A stretch of 7,174 nt of DNA from Prolixibacteraceae bacterium (lineage in GTDB: Bacteria > Bacteroidota > Bacteroidia > Bacteroidales > Prolixibacteraceae): the NCBI GenBank assembly GCA_007116765.1, contig SKHV01000392.1:1-7174 (forward strand). The letters are read 5' to 3'. Positions 1-6,230 of the stretch are shown in pieces (the stretch's first letter is position 1; every line of letters begins with the position of its first letter). The translations under genes and the position numbers were made by a program. The notes under the pieces were generated by a model. The model had not been told where the DNA came from. It made no database searches and saw only the letters and a program-made list of their open reading frames with translations.

Positions 1-1
1 A

Positions 2-433
2 ACAGTAGTAGTAACAATTATTTTTTTTTTTTTTTCAATATTAAGTGCACAAATCGCAAACAATTCAAATGTAAGCGACAAAGAAATTGAACAATTTGTC
101 AATGCTTATGAAATGGTGCAAGTAGTTGCTGAAAACAGCCAACAAGAAATGGTAAAAGCACTTGAAGACGAAGGCCTAAGCGTTCCTCGATACAACGAAA
201 TTATGCAGGCATTTCAAAATCCGCAGGTTGAGCATAACGCCACATCCGAAGAGTTAAGCAGCATTGATACAGCCAACAAAGAACTAGAAAAAATTGAGGC
301 TAAAACCAACAAAATTATGGAAGAAACCATCGAAGAGGAAGGATTGACCATAAACCGATATCAGGAAATCATTGCTGCAATTCAAGAGTCTCAAGAACTT
401 CAGTTAAAATTTCAGGAGCACATGAATAATTAA
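2..433 (+). CDS. Secreted DUF4168-like protein, 5' end cut by the window edge
   Basis: The frame is open from base 2 to a TAA at 431-433 and has no start codon before the ATG at 113, so the true start lies left of the window. That internal ATG is not the start, because the upstream residues form a good signal peptide: a hydrophobic stretch (VVVTIIFFFF) followed by a likely signal peptidase I site, Ser-Ala-Gln, at about bases 44-52. The mature part is acidic and helical, with no Cys. It contains two related segments, EDEGLSVPRYNEIMQAFQ and EEEGLTINRYQEIIAAIQ, 56 residues apart, each preceded by a D/E-rich helix. This is the pattern I recall for DUF4168 (PF13767), a family of unknown function common in Bacteroidota and cyanobacteria. 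The product is probably periplasmic or secreted; no enzymatic motif is visible. The gene ends at a hairpin terminator. Confidence 0.75.
   Translation, partial: TVVVTIIFFFFSILSAQIANNSNVSDKEIEQFVNAYEMVQVVAENSQQEMVKALEDEGLSVPRYNEIMQAFQNPQVEHNATSEELSSIDTANKELEKIEAKTNKIMEETIEEEGLTINRYQEIIAAIQESQELQLKFQEHMNN
21..35 (+). repeat. Homopolymer run of 15 T inside the signal-peptide coding region
   Basis: Fifteen consecutive T lie at 21-35, and the codons spanning them read Ile-Phe-Phe-Phe-Phe-Ser in the hydrophobic core of the signal peptide. Only this frame joins the upstream VVVT residues to the downstream Ser-Ala-Gln cleavage site, so the length seen here is in frame. A change of one base would break the protein. 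Such a tract is prone to replication slippage and also to sequencing error. Confidence 0.9.
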
Positions 434-453
434 GAATTCAGTTTCAGAATATC

Positions 454-484
454 AAAGCCGTGGCTCTTAGTCATGGCTTTTTTT
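454..484 (+). terminator. Rho-independent-type hairpin after the DUF4168 gene
   Basis: AAAGCCGTG (454-462) pairs with CATGGCTTT (472-480) through one G-T wobble across a 9-base loop, and T continues to 484. The T tract favours the plus-strand gene. On the minus strand the stem lies just past the yaaA stop codon (483-485, inside the T run), but only three T follow the stem in that direction, so it would be a weaker terminator for yaaA. Confidence 0.75.
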
Positions 485-1256
485 ACCTTTTAAAAACCAG
501 ATCCAACTCGCTTGAACTCCGGCTATCGAAATAATACCCCTCGCTTTCGAAAGCTTTTAAGTCGTCTGCATTTTGAATTTTATTGACAATTATAAAACGT
601 GCAAATAGGCCACGGGCTTTTTTGGCATACACGGTCACCATGCGTGGAGTACCATTTTTTTCTTCGTAAAACGAAACATTCACTACCTTACAGTTTAGTG
701 TGCCAAAGTTAATAGCAGAAGAATATTCTTTTGATGCCAAATTGATAAGAATCTTATCGCCCGGAGATTGCTTTACTGCTTTGTGTAATGACCGTGTAAT
801 TTTTTCTTTCCAGAACTCGCAAAGCGATTTTTGCCCGTTGAATTTAATACCGGTTCCCATTTCGAGGCGATAGGCCTGGATAATATCAAGTGGTTTCAAT
901 ACTCCATACAAACCCGATAAAATCCGCAATGTTTTCTGTGAATATTGAAGGGCATCCACATTCAACGATCGTGCATCGAGTCCCCGATAGGCTTCTCCAA
1001 CAAACGAAAGTGCTGCATGTATACTGTTTTGCACATTGTGATTCTTATCCCAGTTACTAAGCCTGTCGTAATTCAATACTGCAAGCTTATTGCTTATTTT
1101 CATTAATTCCGACAAATCATCAGCAGAGTACTTTTCAAGCTGAATTATAAGCGAACTTGCTTCATCCAAAAACTCAGGTATTGTATTTTTGAGCAAAGCC
1201 GCATCGTTGTGCGGCTCATGACTCATATTTTTTGCAGGTGATAAAATTGCCAACAT
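483..1256 (-). CDS. yaaA: Peroxide stress protein YaaA (DUF328/UPF0246 family)
   Basis: This 257-residue protein has almost the same length as E. coli YaaA (258) and carries the family landmarks in order: N-terminal LSPAKNM (5-11), LSGLYGVLKPLD (113-124), YRLEMG (129-134), INLASKEY (171-178), VTVYAKKARGLFARFI (207-222) and the C-terminal SEGYYFD...LVFKR. In E. coli, YaaA is induced by OxyR and limits free intracellular iron, and so Fenton damage, during peroxide stress. Its fold includes a DNA-binding helix-hairpin-helix element. It is cytoplasmic, with no signal peptide. The ATG at 1256 matches the family N-terminus. It starts 9 bases after the stop of the upstream glucosaminidase gene on the same strand, so the two are probably co-transcribed. 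The sequence shows no separate promoter or OxyR-like site for it. Confidence 0.96.
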   Translation of the reverse strand: MLAILSPAKNMSHEPHNDAALLKNTIPEFLDEASSLIIQLEKYSADDLSELMKISNKLAVLNYDRLSNWDKNHNVQNSIHAALSFVGEAYRGLDARSLNVDALQYSQKTLRILSGLYGVLKPLDIIQAYRLEMGTGIKFNGQKSLCEFWKEKITRSLHKAVKQSPGDKILINLASKEYSSAINFGTLNCKVVNVSFYEEKNGTPRMVTVYAKKARGLFARFIIVNKIQNADDLKAFESEGYYFDSRSSSELDLVFKR

Positions 1257-1265
1257 ATTGGTTTT

Positions 1266-2147
1266 CTAATTTTTCAATTTATTAAGCTTTTCACCAAATT
1301 CATTCATATAACTATCAAGCTTCGACTCGTTAATAATATAATTGGGATGAATGATATGATTATCGAACTTTTCAAAATTATTCCAGGAAATTATTTTTCT
1401 CAACATCAATAAATATTCTGAACCTTCTTCGGAGTAACTGCTTAAGGCAGCAATTAATTCATAATTATTGCCCCCCGCTATTCTTTTCATTCTAAAATTA
1501 CGATAGGCATTGTGGCGGCCAATATTTAGAAAGTAATGATCAACAGACTCAAGAACTGTATCGTACTTTTTCAAATACACCTGCTTCCCGGATCGTGTAC
1601 CTAACGAGGGAAGCGAAAATTCATCGTCGCGGGTAGTCCAAACTCCAAACAGGTTATTCCCTTCGGCAGCAAACCTTGAACGCCCCCACCCCGACTCTAC
1701 AACAGCCTGTGCTAAAACCAGGCTGTTTGAATGGGGCTTCATCCGGGTGATTAAATTCTGATACGAACTTGCACGAAACAGCTCTTTCAAACTATCGGCA
1801 AATGCAAGTTCAGGCAAAGCAGGCACTTCTTCGCGTTCAATCGTCTGTATCAGGTTTTCGATGCGTTTAATATTCTTTTCTAACTGGTATTTAACAATTA
1901 ATACTGCTGGCAATACCTGATTCACAAACAACTCCTTCTGTCTCTCTATTGGTGCATAATGGTCAATTAATAAAGTATCATATAAAACCGGAACCACCAA
2001 CGAATCGGTAATTCCAATTATTTGTTCAGTATGTGTAAGCTCAATTTTTTGTACATCGAGATACTCGGGAATCATTGTTCTCGAAAGTGCCGAAATATAC
2101 ACAATAGCAACGGCCAAGAGTAGAAATATAAACTCAGTTAATCTCAA
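1266..2147 (-). CDS. Membrane-anchored Bax-like N-acetylglucosaminidase-family protein
   Basis: The protein has 293 residues. Residues about 5-22 form one hydrophobic segment (uncleaved anchor or signal peptide), residues 30-135 form a helical linker, and residues about 140-258 form a glucosaminidase domain (PF01832 family, E. coli Bax-like). The domain is recognised by LAQAVVESGWGRSRFA (145-160), NNLFGVW (164-170), a YxxxxESVDHYFLN segment and SYSEEGSEYLLMLRKII. Glu151 in the VVES motif is the expected catalytic acid. The likely role is cleavage of N-acetylglucosamine linkages in peptidoglycan, facing the periplasm. A C-terminal tail of about 30 residues extends past the domain. No in-frame ATG exists between the upstream stop (2184-2186) and Met25, so TTG at 2147 is the best start, because it keeps the whole membrane segment. 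A candidate promoter lies about 23 bases upstream. yaaA follows after 9 bases. Confidence 0.88.
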   Translation of the reverse strand: MRLTEFIFLLLAVAIVYISALSRTMIPEYLDVQKIELTHTEQIIGITDSLVVPVLYDTLLIDHYAPIERQKELFVNQVLPAVLIVKYQLEKNIKRIENLIQTIEREEVPALPELAFADSLKELFRASSYQNLITRMKPHSNSLVLAQAVVESGWGRSRFAAEGNNLFGVWTTRDDEFSLPSLGTRSGKQVYLKKYDTVLESVDHYFLNIGRHNAYRNFRMKRIAGGNNYELIAALSSYSEEGSEYLLMLRKIISWNNFEKFDNHIIHPNYIINESKLDSYMNEFGEKLNKLKN

Positions 2148-2169
2148 TTGAATAATTATTTCATTTACA

Positions 2170-2177
2170 CAAATATA
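2170..2177 (-). promoter_or_regulatory. Candidate -7 element for the glucosaminidase-yaaA unit
   Basis: On the minus strand these bases read TATATTTG, a full match to the Bacteroidota -7 consensus TAnnTTTG. It would start transcription near 2163, leaving a leader of roughly 16 bases before the TTG start at 2147. No TTG sits at the -33 distance (the sequence there is TTAC), so the promoter is only half supported. Confidence 0.4.
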
Positions 2178-2242
2178 TAAAAGTTACTTTCTGAAATGTA
2201 AATATTGAGCAAAAACATAAGAAATCACAAATAAAAGAGTCA

Positions 2243-2281
2243 CATGTCCGTTTTTTACATGATTGTATCTGTTTTATACAT
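2243..2281 (+). promoter_or_regulatory. Two tandem TGT/ACA dyads, candidate operator pair upstream of pirin
   Basis: The first dyad is CATGT-N9-ACATG (2243-2261) and the second is TGTAT-N7-ATACA (2264-2280). Their centres are 20 bases apart, close to two helical turns. The same stretch is also a direct repeat: GTTTTTTACAT (2250-2260) and GTTTTATACAT (2271-2281) match at 10 of 11 positions. The second copy abuts the -33 TTG of the pirin promoter, a position suited to an activator or repressor dimer. The bound protein is unknown; a Crp/Fnr-like regulator is only one possibility, because the half-site spacing differs between the copies. Confidence 0.35.
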
Positions 2282-2311
2282 TGTTCACTATAAATCAACA
2301 GCTTACTTTTG
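2281..2311 (+). promoter_or_regulatory. Bacteroidota-type promoter for pirin-yceI
   Basis: TTG at 2281-2283 (the -33 element) is followed after 20 bases by TACTTTTG at 2304-2311, a full match to the -7 consensus TAnnTTTG. Transcription would start near 2318, giving a leader of about 25 bases with no Shine-Dalgarno sequence before the pirin ATG at 2343. Confidence 0.6.
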
Positions 2312-2342
2312 TATGTATAATTTTAAATGAAAATATAAACAC

Positions 2343-3038
2343 ATGAAAACTATAATTCACAAAGCAGAAACAAGAGGCCATGCCAACCATGGATGGCTCA
2401 AGACTCATCACACATTTAGTTTCGCCAACTACTACAATCCCGAAAGAATGCATTTTGGCAATTTAAGGGTTTTGAATGACGATATAGTTGCGCCTGAAAA
2501 AGGATTTGGCAAACATCCGCATGACAATATGGAAATTATTACCATTCCGCTTTCGGGTAGTCTTATGCACGAAGATTCAATGGGGCATGAACAAGTAATT
2601 CAAAGCAACGAAGTACAGGTAATGACTGCAGGCACAGGCATCTTCCATTCCGAATTCAATGCTTCGGAAAAAGAAGAAGTAAATCTTATTCAACTTTGGA
2701 TTTTAACAGGAGAGAAAAACTTAAAACCTGCTTACGACCAGAAACTTTTCGATGCCGAGCAAGCAGCAAACAAATGGCAGGTATTGGTTCATAACAGCAA
2801 TGGGCCTTTGAAAATTAATCAGCATGCGACAATCTCTCGCGTTTTTCTCGATAAAGGAAAAGAGATTGATTATCAATTACGTGAGAACTCTTTTGGCTCA
2901 TATTTGTTTATTGTAGAAGGAAAAGTTGAAATCGAGGATAAAACTTATTCGCGACGCGACGGAGTAGGAATCACCGATACTGAGAATTTCAGTATCAAAG
3001 CAAACGAGAAAAGTTTCATAATAAATATAGAAGTATAA
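2343..3038 (+). CDS. Pirin family protein (YhhW/quercetinase-like bicupin)
   Basis: The 231-residue length equals that of E. coli YhhW. The N-terminal cupin holds the pirin signature: W18 and the HTFSFANYYNP block (23-33), GFGKHPHDNMEIIT (54-67), then MTAGTGIFHSE (94-104). His58, His60, His102 and Glu104 form the expected metal-binding set, all present, so an active iron- or other metal-dependent oxygenase is possible. Some pirins cleave quercetin in vitro; the physiological substrate is generally unknown. The C-terminal cupin (about 145-231) has no obvious metal ligands, which is usual for the family. It is cytoplasmic, with no signal peptide. A good promoter lies just upstream, and the YceI gene follows after 20 bases with no terminator between, so the two are likely one operon. 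Confidence 0.95.
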   Translation: MKTIIHKAETRGHANHGWLKTHHTFSFANYYNPERMHFGNLRVLNDDIVAPEKGFGKHPHDNMEIITIPLSGSLMHEDSMGHEQVIQSNEVQVMTAGTGIFHSEFNASEKEEVNLIQLWILTGEKNLKPAYDQKLFDAEQAANKWQVLVHNSNGPLKINQHATISRVFLDKGKEIDYQLRENSFGSYLFIVEGKVEIEDKTYSRRDGVGITDTENFSIKANEKSFIINIEV

Positions 3039-3058
3039 ACAATTTTAAATTAAAAACA

Positions 3059-3625
3059 ATGAAAAAAATAGTTAGTCTGGCATCGATACTGATGCTTCTA
3101 GTATTAGCAGTAAGTGCACAAACATTTACATTCGACACTTCGAAATCGGAACTTAAATGGACAGGAAAAAAAGTAGGCGGTGCACACGATGGTAAAATTG
3201 AACTTAAACAAGGCCAATTAGTGATGGACAATAATGCGGTTTCGTCGGGTATTTTTGTAATCGATATGACTACAATAACCAACGACGACCTATCAGGCAA
3301 CATGCAAACCCAACTGGTAAACCACCTTAAATCTGACGATTTTTTCTCGGTTGAAACTCATCCAACTGCCACTCTTGAGCTCACTAGCAGCACTGCTTTG
3401 AGAAACGGAAAAGCAACCTTAAAAGGCGAGCTTACCATAAAAGGAATCACCCATCCGGTAGAGTTTGAAGGTGCCAAAAGTGGAAACACGTTTTCCGGTG
3501 AAATTACTGTCGATCGCTCGAAATATAACGTTCGTTACGGCTCAGGAAGTTTCTTCCAAAACCTGGGCGACAATCTGATTTACGATGATTTTACCATTGA
3601 AGTAAAATTAGTAGCAAAAGAATAA
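3059..3625 (+). CDS. Periplasmic YceI family protein
   Basis: This 188-residue protein has a clear signal peptide: MKK, a hydrophobic core (5-18) and the cleavage site Ser-Ala-Gln after residue 20. The mature part fits the YceI lipocalin-like beta-barrel: FTFDTSKSELKWTGKKVGG near the N-terminus, LVNHLKSDDFFSVETHPTATLEL (86-108), GELTIKGITHPVEF (123-136), VDRSKYNVRYGSGSFF (151-166) and a final IYDDFTIEVKL strand. Structurally studied YceI proteins bind a long polyisoprenoid such as a quinone precursor in the barrel; the ligand here is unknown. It is translated from the pirin transcript (20-base gap, A/T-rich leader) and ends at tandem hairpins. Confidence 0.95.
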   Translation: MKKIVSLASILMLLVLAVSAQTFTFDTSKSELKWTGKKVGGAHDGKIELKQGQLVMDNNAVSSGIFVIDMTTITNDDLSGNMQTQLVNHLKSDDFFSVETHPTATLELTSSTALRNGKATLKGELTIKGITHPVEFEGAKSGNTFSGEITVDRSKYNVRYGSGSFFQNLGDNLIYDDFTIEVKLVAKE

Positions 3626-3631
3626 ACAAAG

Positions 3632-3659
3632 TGTAACAAAGCCACATTGGTTTTGTACA
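3632..3659 (+). other. First of two hairpins in the yceI 3' region
   Basis: ACAAAGCC (3636-3643) pairs with GGTTTTGT (3649-3656) through one G-T wobble across a 5-base loop, and the stem can extend by TGT/ACA around one bulged A. It has no T tail of its own, so it is more likely a 3' stabilising hairpin than a terminator. It stands directly before the terminator stem. Confidence 0.4.
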
Positions 3660-3661
3660 AT

Positions 3662-3696
3662 AAACCACCATGAAATCGATTTCATTGGTGGTTTTT
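3662..3696 (+). terminator. Strong hairpin terminator of the pirin-yceI operon
   Basis: AAACCACCATGAAAT (3662-3676) pairs with 3679-3694 with a single bulged T and a tight CG loop, then T continues to 3696. The stem is nearly perfect over 15 pairs, so the element may work on both strands: A residues before the stem would form a T run in the opposite direction. Confidence 0.85.
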
Positions 3697-3721
3697 CTAT
3701 TGCCATTAAGCAAGCATCTTC

Positions 3722-3742
3722 CGGCATTTTTATAACTTGCCG
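3722..3742. promoter_or_regulatory. Small inverted repeat upstream of the thioesterase gene
   Basis: CGGCA (3722-3726) and TGCCG (3738-3742) form a 5-base dyad with 11 A/T-rich bases between, 22 bases before the ATG at 3765. It lies where a promoter should be, although no full TAnnTTTG element is visible (best: TAACTTG at 3733-3739, one base short). It may be an operator; chance occurrence is also possible. Confidence 0.2.
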
Positions 3743-3764
3743 TTTCTGAAAAAAATTAAAACCA

Positions 3765-4241
3765 ATGAATATAAAAGACGATAATTACTTTTCAAAGAAT
3801 CAAGAAAACCTTGAGAAACTCAAAAAAGCAATCTCTGCAATTCAAATTCCCGAAGGTTATACTTATACTGTTCCACCACCATCGAATGAAACATTAAAAG
3901 GAAATTATCTGAATTATATTCCATACGAAACACTTATAAGTGAATACACTCTTGGCAATGAATTCTCGAACCCTCAAGGCACAGCACAGGGAGGATTTAC
4001 TGCGGCCTGCTTCGACAACTCGTTCGGACTTATGAGCGTGGCTACAGTTCGTAAACCGGTAGCCTCTATCGATATGAATGTGCAATACCTGCGTCCGGTT
4101 CCCATCAACGAAGCATTCTTTGTTGTAGTTTCAGTAATTTCGGTCACTCCATCAACCTTATTTTTAAAAGGAGAAGCGTTCAACTCGAAAAAAAAATTAC
4201 TTGCCTTTGCGATTACTAATTTGGCTATTTTAAGACAATAA
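3765..4241 (+). CDS. PaaI-type hotdog-fold thioesterase
   Basis: The protein has 158 residues. An N-terminal part of about 45 residues (charged helix, then a Pro-rich stretch) precedes a single hotdog domain (about 50-157). The central helix region reads N69-P-Q-G-T-A-Q75-G-G77 followed by D84-N-S-F-G, matching the PaaI/4HBT pattern N-x-x-G-x-x-H-G-G-x6-D. Asn69 and Asp84 are in the expected places; Asp is the catalytic residue in E. coli PaaI. The usual His of HGG is Gln75 here. SIDMNVQYLRPV (101-112) and the closing FAITNLAIL strand are typical of the fold. The expected activity is hydrolysis of an acyl- or aryl-CoA thioester in the cytoplasm; the substrate cannot be told. The acyl-CoA synthetase gene follows at once on the same strand, suggesting linked expression. 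Confidence 0.88.
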   Translation: MNIKDDNYFSKNQENLEKLKKAISAIQIPEGYTYTVPPPSNETLKGNYLNYIPYETLISEYTLGNEFSNPQGTAQGGFTAACFDNSFGLMSVATVRKPVASIDMNVQYLRPVPINEAFFVVVSVISVTPSTLFLKGEAFNSKKKLLAFAITNLAILRQ

Positions 4242-4244
4242 ACA

Positions 4245-4274
4245 TTGTTTTCTTCAATATTCATTCTATTTTTA
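4245..4274 (+). promoter_or_regulatory. Weak candidate promoter for the acyl-CoA synthetase gene
   Basis: TTG at 4245-4247, then 19 bases, then TATTTTTA at 4267-4274, which matches TAnnTTTG except for the last base. If used, it would start transcription near 4281, after the upstream ATG at 4274 and before the ATG at 4301, which supports the later start. It would allow expression independent of the thioesterase. Confidence 0.3.
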
Positions 4275-4300
4275 TGCCACTTTTACTAAGTAAAACAATT

Positions 4301-6217
4301 ATGAGAACACTTATAGAGCTATTCGAGAACAGCGTAAAAAAATATGCTGATAATCCTTACATGTGGGAAAAATTCAACGGAGAGTATAAACCATTTTCTT
4401 ACAAAGAAATTCATAATGAAGCTATTGCATTTGGCGCGGGCTTAATGGCTATGGGCATTAAAAAAGGCGACCGCATTGGCTTACTGGCCGAAGGTCGTAC
4501 CGACTGGATTGTAAGCGAATTGGGCATGTTCTATGCCGGGGCAGTGAATGTTCCCTTATCGGTTAAGCTCGAAGCCGGAAACGACATTGCTTTTCGCATG
4601 AAGCATTCTGGTGCACGAATGATTATTATTTCGTTTACACAGGTAGAAAAAACCGAATCGATTTTCGAAACCTGCGATGAACTTGAAAAAATAATTTATC
4701 TCGACGAAATAAAAGAGTCTGCCGATTACAAATTACATTTCAACAATATAAAAGATAAAGGTCGCGAATTTCTGAAAGACGAAAAGAACAAAAAAGCCTT
4801 TGATGAAATTTGGCAAAACATTAAGGCCGACGATTTGGCCAACATTTCATACACATCGGGCACCACGGCCGACCCAAAAGGCATTATGCTTACCCAGCAA
4901 AATTATGCCGAAAATACACGCCAGGCGAATACCTTAATGAGCATTGACGAAACCTTTAAGACCCTTACCATATTACCTTGGGATCACTCGTTTGCACATA
5001 CTGCATGCCTGTATTGTTTCATGTACAACGGAGCAAGTGTTGCTTGTCAGGAAATTGGCAAAACACCACTCGAAACCCTAAAAAACATTCCAAAGAATAT
5101 CAACGAAATCAAACCCGATTTAATGATGAGTGTTCCGGCACTATCGAAAGCTTTTCGCAAAAATATCGAATCGGGAATCAGGGCTAAAGGCCCCACAACC
5201 GAGAAACTATTCAATACAGCTTTATACGTTGCCTACAAATATTACGGCAACGGTTTCGAGCGGGGAAAAGGCTACAGGGCATTCTACAAGCCTCTGTACA
5301 AAATGTTCGACAAAATATTATTCAGTAAAATACGCGCCAATTTTGGCAACAACCTGAAGTTTTTCATTGGAGGCGGTGCATTACTCGATATTGAGCTACA
5401 GCGTTTTTTTGCGGCCATTGGCATTCCGGTAATGCAAGGTTACGGTCTAAGCGAAGCATCGCCGGTTATTTCTTCCAATGCTTTGCATGCCTACAAATTT
5501 GGCTCATCGGGCAGATTGGTGAAATACATGGACCTTAAAATTTGCGACGAAGACGGCAAAGAGCTGCCCAAAGGCGAAAAAGGCGAAATTGTAATCAAAG
5601 GCGGCAATGTAATGAAAGGTTACTGGGAAAACCCAAAAGCCACAGCCGAAACCATTAAGGACGGCTGGCTTTTCACAGGCGACATGGGCTACATGGACGA
5701 CGACGATTTCCTCATTGTACTTGGCCGCTTCAAAAGCCTGCTCATTTCGGGCGACGGAGAAAAATACAGCCCCGAAGGCATTGAAGAAGCGCTGGTTGAC
5801 CAATCGCCATACATTGACCAATGCATGCTGTACAACAATCAGAACCCTTTCACCTCGGCCATGATTGTGCCCAACATACAGGCCATTAACCGGTATTTGG
5901 AACGCAACAACATAAAACCCGACACTGAAGAAGGCAAGCGTGCTACTGCTGACCTTATTCAAACCGAAATAAACGAATACCGCAAAGGTGGCAAATACGA
6001 AGGCGTGTTTACTGAACGTTGGCTACCGACTACGTTTGTAATACTGCCTGAATCGTTCAATGAACAAAACAAACTGCTCAATTCAACATTGAAAATTGTA
6101 AGGGGGAAAATAACCGATTATTTTGCAAAGCAGTTGCAATTTCTGTACACTCCTGAGGCCAAAAACATTTATAACGAAATGAATATGAAAGCAATTGAGA
6201 AATGGAATGCAAGTTAA
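4301..6217 (+). CDS. Long-chain acyl-CoA synthetase (AMP-forming)
   Basis: It activates a fatty acid with ATP to an acyl-adenylate and then transfers it to CoA. Counting from the ATG at 4301 (638 residues), the adenylate-forming landmarks are: P-loop YTSGTTADPKG (184-194), GGGAL near 357-361, YGLSE (381-385), TGD (459-461), the hinge GRFKSLLISGDGEKYSPEGIEE (475-496) and a C-terminal TLK (596-598) with the expected catalytic Lys598. Length and the long insert between P-loop and YGLSE fit the long-chain (FadD/ACSL) branch. The hinge has Ser where many relatives have Asp (GRxKD). No signal peptide or membrane helix is seen. An in-frame ATG at 4274 would add nine residues (MPLLLSKTI), but MRTLIELFENSV is the usual type of N-terminus and the ATG at 4301 follows an A-rich leader. 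The thioesterase gene ends 59 bases upstream. Fatty-acid chain preference cannot be read. Confidence 0.93.
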   Translation: MRTLIELFENSVKKYADNPYMWEKFNGEYKPFSYKEIHNEAIAFGAGLMAMGIKKGDRIGLLAEGRTDWIVSELGMFYAGAVNVPLSVKLEAGNDIAFRMKHSGARMIIISFTQVEKTESIFETCDELEKIIYLDEIKESADYKLHFNNIKDKGREFLKDEKNKKAFDEIWQNIKADDLANISYTSGTTADPKGIMLTQQNYAENTRQANTLMSIDETFKTLTILPWDHSFAHTACLYCFMYNGASVACQEIGKTPLETLKNIPKNINEIKPDLMMSVPALSKAFRKNIESGIRAKGPTTEKLFNTALYVAYKYYGNGFERGKGYRAFYKPLYKMFDKILFSKIRANFGNNLKFFIGGGALLDIELQRFFAAIGIPVMQGYGLSEASPVISSNALHAYKFGSSGRLVKYMDLKICDEDGKELPKGEKGEIVIKGGNVMKGYWENPKATAETIKDGWLFTGDMGYMDDDDFLIVLGRFKSLLISGDGEKYSPEGIEEALVDQSPYIDQCMLYNNQNPFTSAMIVPNIQAINRYLERNNIKPDTEEGKRATADLIQTEINEYRKGGKYEGVFTERWLPTTFVILPESFNEQNKLLNSTLKIVRGKITDYFAKQLQFLYTPEAKNIYNEMNMKAIEKWNAS

Positions 6218-6230
6218 AGTGATTATATTC

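Noticed and set aside
113..115. ATG at 113 as the start of the first gene
   Set aside because: The frame continues upstream to the window edge and encodes a signal peptide with a Ser-Ala-Gln cleavage site, so this Met is internal.
3016..3303. 95-codon minus-strand frame over the start of the YceI gene
   Set aside because: It overlaps the signal peptide and first strands of a clear YceI protein and crosses the pirin-YceI junction; no motif or promoter supports it.
3894..4264. Two minus-strand frames inside the thioesterase gene
   Set aside because: They overlap each other and the hotdog core and show no family features; they are shadow frames.
4274..4300. ATG at 4274 as the acyl-CoA synthetase start
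   Set aside because: It adds nine residues that do not look like the family N-terminus and overlaps a possible -7 element; the ATG at 4301 fits better, though this is not certain.
4978..5357. Two short plus-strand frames inside the acyl-CoA synthetase gene
   Set aside because: They are out of frame with an intact adenylate-forming enzyme and have no recognisable content.
5504..5962. 152-codon open frame on the minus strand inside the acyl-CoA synthetase gene
   Set aside because: It lies wholly opposite a well-conserved coding region (hinge and C-terminal domain), and its translation is Val/Phe/Ala-rich without recognisable motifs, as expected from antisense of Asn/Lys/Gly/Glu codons.
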